Of a stretch of DNA of 64,000 nucleotides, positions 11,280-23,373 are shown one piece after another. The DNA comes from Sabethes cyaneus (lineage: Eukaryota; Arthropoda; Insecta; Diptera; Culicidae). The DNA lies in the NCBI RefSeq assembly GCF_943734655.1, contig NC_071354.1, positions 177,416,411-177,480,410 on the forward strand, read 5' to 3'. A program made the position numbers and the translations under genes. The notes under the pieces are model-generated. The model had not been told where the DNA came from and searched no databases. It saw only the letters and a list, made by a program, of their open reading frames with translations. Each line of letters begins with the position of its first letter. Within the stretch, counting starts at the first letter, position 1.

Positions 11280-11850
11280 ATAAGAAAATGGTGATCACAT
11301 TTGCTATCATAAATGTTTGTTTTATAAAAATACTAGACTTGTCGACTGGCATGCTATTGAACGTGTTGATGTTGCATGTAATTGTATTGTCCGTTTGTTA
11401 CTCGTAATAGCTTGTTCCGTGATCGTAAATTGTTTAGACAAATTCATATTTTTATACATACGGAGTTTGTTCACACAGATAAAATTGAGCGTGTCTTTAT
11501 CACCGTAAAATTGGGAAGTCTAGCCTACCGGTCTAGACAGTAAGCAAATAAACAAGATAGCTTCATAAATCGAATTCATTGTACACCAGAATATGATAAA
11601 AAAGGACGGTTATGTACCTGTGTGACTATGTACCAACCTTGAAAACCATCCATGACTGCAAACGCCATATTGGGATCGATTGTTGTGCACAGCATGTAGC
11701 CATTTTAAGACGATACGCTAATATATTGTTAGATTTTATAATAGATCAGAAATACTTGTGGCCTGTAAAATCGACACCGAAACATAGATATTTGGGCATT
11801 TCTTGCAGACAAAGTGTTTCAATATTTATTTAGATCAACTTCCCAATTTC
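11280..11850. repeat. Duplicated A-B intergenic spacer
   Basis: This stretch aligns in order with 16380-16830 and 31560-32060: a GTGATCACATTTG block next to the A gene, then a TTTATCACCGTAAAA-like block, a CAAATAAACAAG block and a GGACGGTT block. The A gene and its upstream spacer were therefore copied together. No ORF is supported. Confidence 0.6.
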
Positions 11851-11964
11851 CTTAGAGTTTTCTCGGTATAAGCCATAAAAATACGTAATGTTTTTCCTGG
11901 ACTCACAGGTCCCATGATTTAACAATACATGGAAGATTGAATACATAACGATACGGATACATGT

Positions 11965-12060
11965 TATGATGCAACAATCGTCATCCGTTAACTAAACAAA
12001 TGCTTCAAAAGATTCGAAACGATATAAAATACCTCCCAAGACCGTCTCTATTATCAGTAG
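11965..12060 (+). promoter_or_regulatory. B2 promoter
   Basis: TATAAAA (12023-12029) and TTATCAGTAGT (TCAGT 12054-12058) are well kept. The upstream block TCATCCGTTAACTAAACAA matches B4, but the TGCGTCA site has decayed to TGATGCAACA. Confidence 0.65.
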
Positions 12061-12101
12061 TTACTCGTTCTTGACACGGCAAGGAAGGATTCGCAACAAA
12101 A

Positions 12102-13023
12102 ATGTTGAACCAGCATTGGTTGAAGATCGTGTGCATTTTTGGTTGTCTCGGTGGAGCCTGGTCACTGTATGTTCCCTTTTCGGTAGGAGCCAATGGACTA
12201 GTGGTAATTAGCCAAATCGCGCAACAAACTGCTGAAGTGCTTACCGTTTACAATAACACTCTAAATACAGCCCGTAATAAAATATTCGTCGGTCTGAATG
12301 ATCTGATGGGCTGGGTGGACATAACTTACACAGCTTTGAACAAGACCTGGGGTGCAAACCAAACTGATTTGCCGTATTTCATTCAGAACGTGAATGGATT
12401 CAACACAACCGTGGCGCAAGGAGAAGCTTCCATTACCTCGCTATTTGCGAGTGATTTGGCTCAACTTGTTCAGGCCTTAAGCAGCGGTATCAATCCTATT
12501 CTGCAGTATTATTCAATGTTGATACAACAGATGGGCTATACGGCTAATGTTGAGAATTGTACGCTTCAAAATGCCAGTCAATTGGCCGATGTTCCGAATC
12601 ACTTGTTCAAGTTGGGACAATGCCTTCAGACAGAGTCTGCTGCAGTTACAGCAACGCTTCCCACCGTACTCAACATGATATCCGTTGTGAAGAATGATTT
12701 CGTTTCGTTAGCCAGTCAGTTGGAATCCTGTTATCCGTCGGCAACTACATGCCAAAACTATGTGAGTATTGCGATTAGCTATTATTTTCTTCCGGATATC
12801 TAAAACATATTTTTCTTTCACTATTTAGTATTTTGACCAAATATATTCAGAGTACAATGCAGGTCTAACGATGCTGAGTTTGGTGATGCAGTTTATTTCT
12901 TCAGGTTTTACTGATGCCTACAACCGCAATCAGTTCTGCGCTACACTTGTTCAGTCCGATATTCAGGATACTTTGCAAAACCTTGAAAATACATTTTCGC
13001 TGTGCGCCTGGCCACCGTCGTGA
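12102..13023 (+). CDS. Type B secreted cysteine protein, copy B2
   Basis: Exons are 12102-12761 (220 codons) and 12829-13023 (64 codons plus stop), with a 67-bp GTGAGT...TTTAG intron; the product has 284 aa. A signal peptide (WLKIVCIFGCLGGAWS) is followed by a mature chain with about six sequons and six cysteines in the B spacing. It is very close to B3 (shared SQIAQQTA, NTTVAQGEA, LGQCLQTESAAV), so these two are recent duplicates. The 3' UTR is unusual: a Penelope-like repeat of about 240 bp separates the stop from the conserved 3' element. Confidence 0.92.
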
Positions 13024-13120
13024 GTGAAAGTAAATTTGTGTGGTTACCGTCTTGTCATTTGAACCATCGACCAAATTCGAACAAATCTAGATTATTGTAA
13101 TTATATAGTTTAATATGAAC

Positions 13121-13360
13121 TTCTTAGTGGAATACGAATATTAAATGAAAGAAAACTTTTCTCACAATTTAATTTCACTATTATTCACTATTATTATTTT
13201 ATTCACGACAGATACGTATTTCTCTTAAAACTTGCTGGCTACATCAGTATCTTCGAAAACAGTCACTGACGAAACCTGCTAGTCGTAGACGTAATACGTA
13301 TCTGTCGTTAATAAATAATAGAGGAATTTAACAGTGAAAAAAATTTCTTTCATTTTATTA
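13121..13360. mobile_element. Penelope-like palindromic insertion in B2 3' UTR
   Basis: It shares CTTAGTGGAATACGAA at its left end and the hammerhead block with the copy at 23374-23586. The two halves are inverted copies around CGACAGATACGTATT. It lies between the B2 stop and the B2 poly(A) signal, so it should be transcribed in the B2 mRNA. Confidence 0.65.
13262..13306 (+). ncRNA. Degenerate hammerhead motif in B2 3' UTR
   Basis: CTGACGA fits the core, and stem II ACCTGC/GTAGAC and TACGTATC are recognisable. The second core box reads GTAA rather than GAAA, and stem I no longer pairs fully. It is probably inactive. A further decayed motif is present on the opposite strand in the left arm. 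Confidence 0.5.
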
Positions 13361-13362
13361 AA

Positions 13363-13390
13363 ACTGTAATAATGTCTGCTGTATAATAAA
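13363..13390 (+). promoter_or_regulatory. B2 3'-end element and poly(A) signal
   Basis: The conserved AATGTCTGCTGTAT element runs into AATAAA (13385-13390). It is 340 nt from the stop only because of the Penelope-like insertion; without it the distance would be about 100 nt or less. Confidence 0.7.
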
Positions 13391-13399
13391 TGTATAATC

Positions 13400-15120
13400 T
13401 CTCGTGCTAGTAAATTCAATTATGTGTATTTTTTGCTAAATATATTTCCAATTTTGTTGTATTTGTAATTGTGTTTTATGGCTAGGTTAGTGAACGACTG
13501 GTTAATGCGTAACATTGATGCCTAGCATACCTGCAGGTATTAAATAGACCTCCTAGGAGTCCTTAACATATTATCCAACAATACGTACACTTATTTTTTC
13601 GTGGTACCAGCCTTGGAATACGAGCAACCTTAGAGGAGATCGGGTAATCCATCGGTAGACACTAAGGCCGTATACTAACGGGGAAGGAGGCACTCATGCG
13701 ACAGTTGAGCATAGTAACATAGAATAGTCTTGTCACCCTTGAGCAACTGTTTCGGTGTTAGGGGTGGGTCTTGACGGGTTGACGATTCCTCAACCAAGTG
13801 AGCGGTTGTACTGCAGGGAAAGAGCAGCACACGACGGCGTGTGATTCGGAGCGGGCGGCTGAATTGGGAAATGTGTTTTCTCGATTCCAAAGTTAAGATG
13901 GAAGTCATATCACGATACTCGGTAGCGTAGCGGTAGTATGGCAAAGTACCTAAACAAAGTTACTACGAACCTTCAAGAAAATTCGACTCATAATATTCGA
14001 CATGTCGAAGCCCAAGCAGTAATTTAAGTTTTATTACGTTCCTCTAGCGGTTTTCATAACCAATTTCATAAAGCCGCTAATAAATCTACGAGCTCCGCTA
14101 GAACCTTCTGATGACCGCCATAAAACTGCCTTCCTACAAAGTGGCCCACCTTTCAGAAGGTTTATATATCTTACTAGCTGACTCGACAAACTTCGTATTG
14201 CCACAAATTAAACTGTGTTGTACATAAATCGTGAATCTCGGATGCCCTTTGTCACAATCTCGAGTTTTGCAAGTTTCTGGGGAGTTCATGGGTGTTTTAA
14301 TATACAAATTTTCCTCATAGTAAAATTGCCTATATAATGGCATGTCGTTTGTGGCTCCATTTGTAGACGGCCTAAAATGAAGATGGCAGTATGATGACGG
14401 TCAATTGTGAGCGCTATCGCGGCATGTTCGATTGTTAACTATTTATATTTCCTAGTGTTGATGAAATAGATGTCGATTACCTTTGCTTCCAACAAGACGG
14501 TGCAACATGCCACAGTGCTGTCGTTACAAATTTTATAATGTAGAAATTTATAATGATCCTTTTTATGATCTTCATAATTGGCCTGGTAAGCGAAACATTC
14601 AAGCCGCAGCGGGAAATTCTCATACAAATTTTACTCTATAGGACATCAAACGACCGAGTCATATTCGCAGAGTACCTACGTAAAGCAAAAGCTATAGGTG
14701 CTATGCACCGGATGACAGACTTCGTAGCTGTTGTCGTGAGAACAGGACAATGGCAGGACTAGTGATACGATCCTATTCAGCCAGCCACTTCCACATCCAG
14801 CCGAGATTCGAACAAACGACGACTGGTTTGTTAGACCAGCGTCGTACCTCGAGGCCAACTGGGAGGAATGGCAGAGTACGTACAGAGGAGAATATCCTAG
14901 TTGCCAGTGTTGATGTGGTTTACTCGATCACATGGACGATTTCACGGTAGAATCTTGGCAAAAAATCGAAAAGAATACAGATTGTTTCAGCGCTGACGCC
15001 GAATAAATTGCTTCAGCATCGTCAAGACTGTCGCAAATACGCCTAGTTGGTTTCCAAGTCACTAGTATGCTAACTGCAAAAAACGCAGGGCAGAAACTAA
15101 ACGAACAGTTCCGCTACAAA
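13400..15120. other. B2-A3 convergent spacer, no gene
   Basis: No supported exon is seen. MITE-like DNA at about 13992-14130 (CCCAAGCAGTAATTTAAG start) resembles 25432-25539 and 20110-20190. A repeat at 14168-14290 matches 63628-63735. Confidence 0.45.
14168..14290. repeat. Dispersed repeat, copy 1
   Basis: It starts CTAGCTGACTCGACAAACTT and continues to ATCTCGAGTTTTGCAAG. It is nearly identical to 63628-63735. This type of sequence is widespread in insect genomes; its origin is not clear to me. Confidence 0.7.
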
Positions 15121-15180
15121 CAATAAGATTATAAGATAATAAGGCAATAAGATAATAAAGTAATAAGATAATAAGGCAAA
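15121..15180. repeat. Minisatellite, units near AATAAGATAATAAGGC
   Basis: Four or five imperfect 14-16 bp units lie just beyond the A3 3' element. Confidence 0.75.
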
Positions 15181-15205
15181 GGATAACAAAAAATGCATTT
15201 TATGC

Positions 15206-15268
15206 ACTTGTATAATGTCTGCTATATTTCTTTTATAATTTATATTAGTTTCTAGGGTACCGCCCACT
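15206..15268. promoter_or_regulatory. Shared 3'-end elements of A3
   Basis: TATAATGTCTGCTATA (within 15206-15227) lies 67 nt from the A3 stop, with TAGGGTACCGCCCA between. The order and orientation match A2 and A4. Confidence 0.7.
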
Positions 15269-15293
15269 CAAAATACTCTAGCTAAGAATCATT

Positions 15294-16265
15294 TTAGGAA
15301 CCAGTGTATAAGCAATTGGTAAAAGCGGCCTGTGTGCGGGTTATAGAATCCTGGATGTCGTACTGTGCCAACTGGGCACAACGGTTGGCTCTAAAGAAGA
15401 CCATTTGAACCTGAGTGTTCTGAATAATGTTCACTATGTTGCTTGGTGATTGCACTTGCGATTGGGACGTGAGTTGATTTAGGTACTAATTGGGATAGAT
15501 AAAAAAATTAAATTAAGAATTTTTTGTTACCTTGTGTGTGGTATGATTTCTTACCGAACTCAGACATTGAGTGTCTGGTACAAACTGGGGCCAACTTTGG
15601 TTCAAGGCGGCTGCTGTGGGAACGTTACAAACGGAAATTAAATTGATAAAGGTTTGAGCAGTAGCGAGGCTGCTGTTGATTTGTGTGGTAATGTTTGTTC
15701 CAATGGAGCTAATCCTGGCATTTTCAGCTGTGAGGCAGTTGTTGAAACGGCTCATTAGGGCCGGTGAAGTCGTCAACTGGACTCCGTATTTTCGCAGACA
15801 AGTGACTGAATAATCGTTAGTGCATATTGCTTGCGAGGACATGTTTTGCGCTGCTGCGTTCAATTGGTCACCGGTTTGCTGTGCCAGTTGATAAATGCTC
15901 GAGTACAGGCCTGTCAGCATGGATTGGCCCAATAACATAGAAGGTTGCGAACTGTTGAGCATGCTTTGTAAGTTGGTGATCGTATTGTTCAATGAAGACA
16001 GTGGTGAACTAATTGAACTCGGATAGCTTCCGAATCGATTTATTATACTGGTCAGGTTCGTAATCAATACATTGGCCCAATTGGTCCATGCTCCCAAAAT
16101 GGCGATGTCTGCTTTGTTAATGGTACTGTTGATTGCGGCAATCGCGGCGTTAGTTGCTGTTAGACCAAGCGTGACGTTACCGGCCACATTGATGGAAACC
16201 GTGCTTTGAGCTTTGATTACAGTTCCGAGACAAAGAGTCCCAATAACAGCCAGGAAGATTTTCAT
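15294..16265 (-). CDS. Type A secreted cysteine protein, copy A3
   Basis: Exons are 16265-15555 (237 codons) and 15485-15294 (63 codons plus stop), with a 69-bp intron; the product has 300 aa. The signal peptide MKIFLAVIGTLCLGTVIKA is followed by QSTVSINVAGNVTLGL, shared with A4. About nine sequons are visible. Six family cysteines keep the A spacing, and an extra cysteine at AICTND is shared with A4. Exon 2 has NRCAQLAQYDIQD as in A2. It is head-to-head with B3. The second half fits the TsetseEP/DUF725 pattern only by resemblance. Confidence 0.92.
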
Positions 16266-16299
16266 TTTCTATTGTAGTAACAGATCAAGCACAGGAGAA

Positions 16300-16366
16300 A
16301 ACCGACTGATGAAGGTGTAACCGATTTTGGGCTTTTATATTGCTCCACGAATCGTTTGTGACGCAT
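16300..16366 (-). promoter_or_regulatory. A3 core promoter
   Basis: Minus-strand TGCGTCACAA (16365-16356), TATAAAAGC (16339-16331) and initiator ATCAGTCGG (16310-16302) are present in the same order as A1 and A4. Confidence 0.7.
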
Positions 16367-16379
16367 TACACGTGGATCA

Positions 16380-17530
16380 GTGGGTAAATAAGAAAGAGGT
16401 GATCATATTTGCAATTATAAATGTATGTTTTAAACGAATAATAGTACTGCCAATTAATGCACTGTTGAATGTATTGATGTAGTATATAATTATGTTATCA
16501 ATACGATACTTGTAATAGCTTGCACTGCACCAACACATGATCGTTAATTGTCTGGACGGAATCACATTGTGTTATTTACCAAATATTTCCACACAGCTAA
16601 AACTAATTGCGTCTTTACCAACGTAAAACAATAATTTGCGAAATATTAGTCTGCTCGTCTAGACATTGGACAAATAAAGAAGTTCTATTAATAGCTGAAG
16701 ACATGCTTCATTAAATGGAGTCATTGTAGGTGGAAATACAATGAAAAGGACGGCTTGTTGATTCCCTGTATGTACTACTTTTGAAAGCCGTCGGGATCGA
16801 CGTCTGTATGTCACCTTGACGTCGTGCCACGTGCCAGTCGCCTTTTTCAGACGGTTCCCTGGTATATTGTTAGAATCCGCTATTATAGAACAAAAATTGT
16901 TATGGGGTAAGAAAAATGAACAAATAACGAATAATCCATAGATTACATTAAAGCAATTCCCGAAAATTCTTAGTTTAAGGCTATTCTTTTGAAACCAATC
17001 TTTTGGAACTAGTTCAATTTACATGACTTTTACTATTTTTTACACTGATTCTGCATATTTCTAATGTATTAGGCCAAAAAAAGGATTCAAAATCATTTTC
17101 AGAATTTCGGCTCAAGTTTTTCGAATCATTTTCCTCTTTGAAAAGCATCAGTTTGACCAAGCGCTAGCCTGTAAATTTGAATATGGGTCATACGGTTTTG
17201 TGGTCAGCTTGGTCATACCCGTTCAAAATAACTCCATTGGTAAAGATAACGTTATTTTTAAGATTTGATTTTGAAAGAATTGATATAAGAAAGTTCAAAA
17301 ACATTTAAAGGTTCAATAATGTATGTATAAAAATTATAATAATATATGATTATCAATATAATTTGTGTGTAATTCTGTAGTTCCAAATTTTCATGCCATC
17401 AAGAAGACAGGAAAAGCAAATGAGTTGAAGTTTCTTTTTTGCTCTTAAACATATAATAAATATGTATTCTTTTATACTTTTATACTTTTCTTTTAGCAGC
17501 CTAGCCAATCGAAAGAAATTTGCTTCATAA
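16380..17530. other. A3-B3 intergenic spacer
   Basis: The part next to A3 (16380-16830) is the duplicated spacer also seen at 11280 and 31560. From 16850 to about 17600 I see AT-rich DNA without a supported gene. Confidence 0.5.
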
Positions 17531-17698
17531 TGCAGAGAATTGGATTTTTTTGAAGACGAAAGTATGATTGGAATAGTTATTCCAATCATCTTCCTAATTT
17601 CGATTGATTTCTCGAGTATCCTTTTATCTCTAAGCTCGCATTCACACGATTTAACAATACAGGGAAAATTAACTTTAGAAAAACTAGACAAATACACG

Positions 17699-17794
17699 TG
17701 CGTCACAACAGTTGTTATCCGTCAACAAGACAACTGTTTCCAAAGTTTCCCGAACGATATAAAAATGCCTCCCATGATCGTGTCTATTATCAGT
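17699..17794 (+). promoter_or_regulatory. B3 promoter
   Basis: TGCGTCACAA (17699-17708) precedes a GTTATCCGTCAACAAGACAA block, TATAAAAA (17758-17765) and TCAGT (17790-17794). This is the clearest copy of the B promoter. Confidence 0.75.
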
Positions 17795-17837
17795 AGTTCG
17801 TCGATCTTGATACGGCAAGGAAGTATTCGCAACAAAA

Positions 17838-18750
17838 ATGTTCAGTCATTGGTTGAAGATCGTGTGCATTGTGGGCTGTCTTGGTGGAGCCTTGTCACTG
17901 TATGCTCCCTTTTCGGTAGGAGCCAATGGACTAGTGACAATTAGCCAAATCGCGCAACAAACAGCTGCTGTGCTTACCGCCTACAATAACACTCTAAATA
18001 CGGCGCGCAGTCAAATATTTGTCGGTCTGAATGATCTGATGGGTTGGGTGAACATAACTTACACAGCTTTGAACAAGACCTGGGCTGCTAATCAAACGAT
18101 TATGTCGAGCTTCGTTCAGAATGTGAATTGGTTCAATACAACTGTGGCACAAGGAGAAGCAGCCGTTACATCGATCTTTGCGAATGATTTGGCTCAACTT
18201 GTTCAGGCCTTGAACAACGATATTAATCCAATTTTAAATTACTATACGATGTTGATACAGCAGATGGCCTATACGGCTAATGTTGAAAACTGCACACTTC
18301 GAAATGCTAGTCAAATGGCCGATGTACCAAATCACCTATTCAAGTTGGGACAATGTCTTCAGACGGAATCGGCTGCAGTAGCAGCAACACTTCCCAGTGT
18401 ATTAAACATAATATCCGTTGTAAAGCTTGATTACGTTTCGCTAGCCAATCAGTTGAAATCCTGTTATTACTCGGCAACCACTTGCCAGAACTATGTGAGT
18501 ATTGTGATTCATCGCAAGTTTCTATTTCATATTTAAAACTGTTACCTTTTTCTAGTATTTTAACCAGTTAACTATGGAGTATAGCACTGGTTTGCAGATG
18601 CTGAGTTTGGTGATGAACTATATTTCTTCAGCTTTTAGTGATGCCTACAACCGCAATCAATTTTGTGCTTCACTTGTCCAGGCCGATATTCAGGATACTT
18701 TGCAAAATCTTGAAAATACATTTTCTTTGTGTGCCTGGCCACCGTCATAA
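17838..18750 (+). CDS. Type B secreted cysteine protein, copy B3
   Basis: Exons are 17838-18494 (219 codons) and 18556-18750 (64 codons plus stop), with a 61-bp intron; the product has 283 aa. A signal peptide ends near ALS, before LYAPFSVGANG. Seven sequons are visible. Six mature cysteines are spaced C-x20-C-x35-C-x6-C-x3, intron, C-x21-C; the first two spacings are identical to those of type A. Exon 2 has ADIQDTLQNLENTFSLCAWPPS. It is the closest relative of B2. Confidence 0.93.
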
Positions 18751-18770
18751 GCAAAAATAATATCTTAGGG

Positions 18771-18836
18771 TTACCGCCTATCGAAATAAGTTTAAGCAAC
18801 GCTAGTTCACTGTAATAATGTCTGCTATTTAATAAA
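18771..18836 (+). promoter_or_regulatory. B3 3'-end elements and poly(A) signal
   Basis: TTACCGCCTA (18771-18780) is followed by the AATGTCTGCTATTT element (18809-18830), 59 nt from the stop, and AATAAA (18831-18836). Confidence 0.75.
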
Positions 18837-19113
18837 TATATAATCTGGCTTTGAAATTGTGCTATATTTATGTTGCTATGTTTGCCATTAATTACCGTAA
18901 CAACGTAAACAAACAAGATCAATGGATTTTCCTTTAAAATTTTAGTCCCCAGACAAGTCGCTTTTTACGCGGTTCATTAGAAAACTTAAACCATTATCAT
19001 TGGGTAAAAAGTGACTCAAGTCAGTTTTTTGATCACTATTGCATTTTAATTTTAATAACAAAGTGTCTTGAAAAAAGTTTTGCCGGAGAACAACAACTCA
19101 TTAAATTATAGTG

Positions 19114-19945
19114 TAAAGGGTGTTCCACATCAAATTGCACCACAGAAGAAACGCTGTAGAAAATTGCCCATTGGGTATTTTCTCTTGAAAATTTGAGTAT
19201 AAGTAGTTTAGAGTGTATCTTTTACACATTTATTTTGCGCAAGCACCTGGAAAATCCTCAACACTTTCATCATGAATAATGAGACTTACGTCAAGGCGGA
19301 CTTCCGGCAACTTCCGGGTCTACTGTACTTCACCGCCCAGCACAAGTTTGATGTTCCGGAGAAAGTAAGAATGCAGAAACTTTCATAGTTTGCCAAGAAA
19401 TTCATGATTTGGCTAAGAAATAAATCATGTGGCAAACGGAGTGTGCCGTTCGTGACTACCGGGACTGTAAACGGGCAGATCTACCTCAAGGAGTGTTTAC
19501 AGAAGCATCTGCTTTCTCATTCGAAGCAACACGAGAGCCCTACGATATTCTGGCCGGATCTACCTTCGTGACAATATTCAAAGGACGTATTGGAGTGGTA
19601 CGATGCCAACAGAGTCACTTTTGTACCCAAGGACATGAACGCATTCAACGCTATACTAGGCTATTATGAAGTAGGCACTACGGAAGCATCCCAAGGAGGT
19701 CAAGCCTGAGGAAGACATGAAGAAAAAATGGATTTCCGTACAGATGAAGCTGCAGCTAGGTTGTTCAAAGCTTTTTTTTAAGCGCAAGGTGCGAGCATAC
19801 GGTTATGGTATTGAAGTTGAATGAAACAAATATGACTTACTTATGGGTTATATTTTGTTGTCTGAAAGTTTGAAAAGGATCGGTCAATTAGGTAACTTTC
19901 CACAGCGTTTCTTCCGTGGTGCAATTTGATGTGGAACACCCTTTA
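19114..19945 (+). mobile_element. Mariner-like element, internally deleted
   Basis: TA target duplications flank an 828-bp element with near-perfect terminal inverted repeats of about 45 bp (start AAGGGTGTTCCACATCAAAT). Plus-strand fragments of transposase remain: MNNETYVKADFRQLPG, RSVPFVTTGTVNGQIYLKE, FWPDLPS (an expected catalytic Asp) and TFVPKDMN. The N-terminal helix-turn-helix half is missing and frames are broken, so it is non-autonomous. The sequence resembles the mosquito ITmD37E/DD37D group. Confidence 0.85.
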
Positions 19946-20989
19946 CTGAAAACATAATCTTGTTTCTGGAGACGAAGAAAAATGGTGGCTTAAACTGCAC
20001 TTACCTAGGTGCAGAAAATGTCGATAATTTTGAATATGGACAACTGGAAGGCCGTCACAACTTGTTTGTTTCATTTTATGTATTTTTTCAGCATTTTTTT
20101 TTAATTCAGCTCAAATTTTATTGTACTCTATAGCGGTTTCCATTGCGAATATTATGATGTTGCCGAAACTCTACTAGAACCTTCTGATGTATTTGAAGGA
20201 ATAGCAAATAAATTGATGGATACTATCGTGTGTGCCAAAAATATCAATTTCACTGCAAGTAAATGCTAAACATCGTGCGTCTCCATTGTATCTTCGGAAT
20301 TTGGTTTCTTCGAAAAATTGTATCTCAAAAACAAAAAATTACAGGTTTCTACTTTTTAAAGTTTCGAAGTCAACGTAAGAGCACCAAAATACGAATATTG
20401 ATAAACAAGAAACAAAACGTGTCACTCATACAAGACTTTAAAACTTTAAAGATAAAACTAACAATAAAATTAATTTTTACCTTACCTCGACCGGCTTTAA
20501 GTATTCATTTTGCTATTCTTTTTAAATTTAGAGTTTCAAAATGTTGTAAGAGCGACACATGTGGTATCTTGTCTATCAATATTCGTACAGGCTGCCAATT
20601 TTTTGATATGTTAATATGTTAATATATAAAAACTCTTCGCTAAGCTTTGCAAGAAAACCAAAGATATGTTGATTTTGTATCATTAGTAAATTAAATTATG
20701 ACCGAATTTCAAACAGTACAGAAAATCTTTATACATTGTTTTTTGTACTTCAGAGTTTCATATATACAACTGCACAGTGATTTTCATCATAGTAAACAAG
20801 TTCAATATATCGTGAAATTTAAACAGGAAAATGTGATTCTCAAATCCAGAAGGTGATATTCACTTCAGGTAAACACAATTTTGAATGCAGGTAATGTAAA
20901 GAAAAATCCTTTGCCCAACAGCTGAACGCAATAGATGCTAAACCACAACATGAATTTTTTTTTATTGATTGCGGCGGCACTTTTTCTGT

Positions 20990-21165
20990 AGAATTGCTGT
21001 TTGAAACAAAAATTTTGTTTATGAAAATATATTCCCTTTGTTCAGATTGGCAAAAAGCATGCAGTGACTACATTTCTATTAACAGAACCCTGCTTTTGGG
21101 TCTAAAAACTGCTAAACACAGAGAATATGTTTTCATGAACAGAATTTTTGTTTTAAACCTTAAAA
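20990..21165. repeat. Hairpin MITE-like repeat
   Basis: TTTGAAACAAAAATTTTGTT near 20999 and its inverse near 21135-21160 form the ends. A partial relative lies at 38510-38640. Confidence 0.6.
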
Positions 21166-21317
21166 CTCCTTTTAAAATTCACAAAATCAATGACGACTCA
21201 TTTCACCTTAAGCGTTTCGCAGGTGAAGCGAGAAGCGAAACGCCCGCATATAGGCAACTCTTACGACTACGATACGTGCATTGCTTACGATGTTGATGAT
21301 TTTTGTTCCATATGTAG

Positions 21318-22010
21318 GGTACGGGAGGGTATTTTTGGCCAGTTTCTAAATTCAGCCTATTTTCCTTTCCTTTCGCTAATAAAAAGAATTTGCCGATTTC
21401 AACTTTAACATGTTATAACTTTTTTTTAATAAATATGAGTAATTCACTGTTTTGCATTAAAAGAACGGGCCGGCATAGTGTCGTCGTCCTGCCAGTAAAA
21501 ACCAGTTAGATTAAAAACTTCTCGCTCGGTGGTAATCTGCAATGATGTAGGAAGAGGCACAATATGTGTCGATAACCCAACCAAACGCGTCGCTATCTTG
21601 ATAAGTGGATTTTGCGGTCTCCTTTTGTCCAGCGCCTCTATGGTTCAAACGTACAAGTACCAGCGAACCACATGCCCTGGCGGGTGTTGTGGGTTCAAAT
21701 CCGGTTATAATCTCAGATCATAGCTTGGTTCGACTCATGCACCTTCCAGACAAAACGAAGTGTCAAAATGACTACTTGTCAAGCGTAGCTGCCAATATCC
21801 TCCCCCCCCTCTTTCCTTTCCGCTGTTCCCCTCCTTCACCAAAAATTTTCATTTCTTTCCCCTACCGTCCCTTCATCAATTGTAGAACCATCGTTTCAAA
21901 AAATATTAATATATATGTATGACCGCATTTCAAGGTCAAGACTAAAAACTTGAGATTAGTCTATTAAAAGAACGTCAAAACCGCCTGTTCTTCCACTAGA
22001 ACTACTGTTT
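21318..22010. mobile_element. MITE split by a SINE-like insertion
   Basis: The outer DNA starts GGTACGGGAGGGTATTTTTGG and continues after the insert with AACGTCAAAACCGCC. Both parts match the MITE at 44168-44421. The insert at 21468-21962 is flanked by a 12-bp duplication. Confidence 0.55.
21468..21962. mobile_element. SINE-like / foldback repeat, copy 2
   Basis: A perfect 12-bp duplication ATTAAAAGAACG lies at 21456-21467 and 21963-21974. Inside, GGGTTCAAATCC and GGTTCGACTC resemble a tRNA-type B box, which suggests a tRNA-related SINE. Homologues are at 1850-2270 and 43140-43640. Confidence 0.55.
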
Positions 22011-22242
22011 TACCTTACTCACTACGAATATACGTGTTATTGAAATAAAACGTAACCATACGTTTTATTCGTTTATGACGTATATGCAGCTAATATCGAT
22101 AACAAACGATTTTTGCCTTTCTACTATATAAATATATAGTATAAAGGTATAGAAATCACTTGGAAAACCGGAAATGGAAAGAAGGTCCTGCGGGCCGAAT
22201 GTTATATACCATTCGACTCAGTTTCGAAAACTGAGCATTTTC

Positions 22243-22520
<278 letters not shown>

Positions 22521-23059
22521 ACGCTTTTAATCTCACTCACTTTTCTCGGAGATGGCTGGACCGATTTTAATGTTCTTAGTGTCAAATGAAAGGTCTAGGT
22601 GTCCCATTGGTCGCTATTGAATTTCATTTTGATCGGACTTTTAGTTGAAAAGTTATGTATAAAAATACGAAAAATATGGGACTTCATTATCTCATAGATC
22701 CCTTAACCGATTTGAACAAAATTGATTGCATATGAGAGAGGAGCCTTACAAACCCTTAACTTCCAAATTTCATGATGATTGGACTTGTAGTTTGAAAGTT
22801 ACATAAAGAAATGTGAAAAAATAGTATTTAAAACATATTTTTGTAACATTTAAGAATTAATTCAATAAAAAACATCACACATTTTATTATTATTTGAAAA
22901 TTACTGCTGAATTCTATCAAACGAAACCGAGTTATTTAAAATCGGACGGTTCATTCAAAAGTTATTTAAACTTTAACACTTAAGCACCGTATATTAAACC
23001 GTTAAAACGTGTGAAATCAAAACATATCAATCAAATGTTGATTGTATTCAATGTGTGCG

Positions 23060-23297
23060 ATGTATGTATGTATGTATGTATGTATGTATGTATGTATGTA
23101 TGTATGTATGTATGTATGTATGTATGTATGTATGTATGTATGTATGTATGTATGTATGTATGTATGTATGTATGTATGTATGTATGTATGTATGTATGTA
23201 TGTATGTATGTATGTATGTATGTATGTATGTATGTATGTATGTATGTATGTATGTATGTATGTATGTATGTATGTATGTATGTATGTATGTATGTAT
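23060..23297. repeat. (TATG)n microsatellite
   Basis: Nearly 60 perfect TATG units. All ORFs across it are artefacts. Confidence 0.97.
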
Positions 23298-23373
23298 GTG
23301 TATGTGATGACAATTTGCAATGAAATTCAAGAAAAGTGAGAAACATGTCAAAAGTCAGAAGTTTTTGAAGCCT

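Noticed and set aside
17353..17706. 117-codon minus-strand frame upstream of B3
   Set aside because: It overlaps the B3 promoter, is AT-driven (rich in Lys, Ile, Ser) and has no relative in the other spacers.
21650..21740. tRNA gene suggested by GGGTTCAAATCC and GGTTCGACTC
   Set aside because: No cloverleaf with a paired acceptor stem and anticodon arm can be drawn; better explained as a tRNA-related SINE.
23011..23351. Open frames of Tyr-Val-Cys-Met or Ile-His-Thr-Tyr repeats
   Set aside because: They are translations of the TATG microsatellite.
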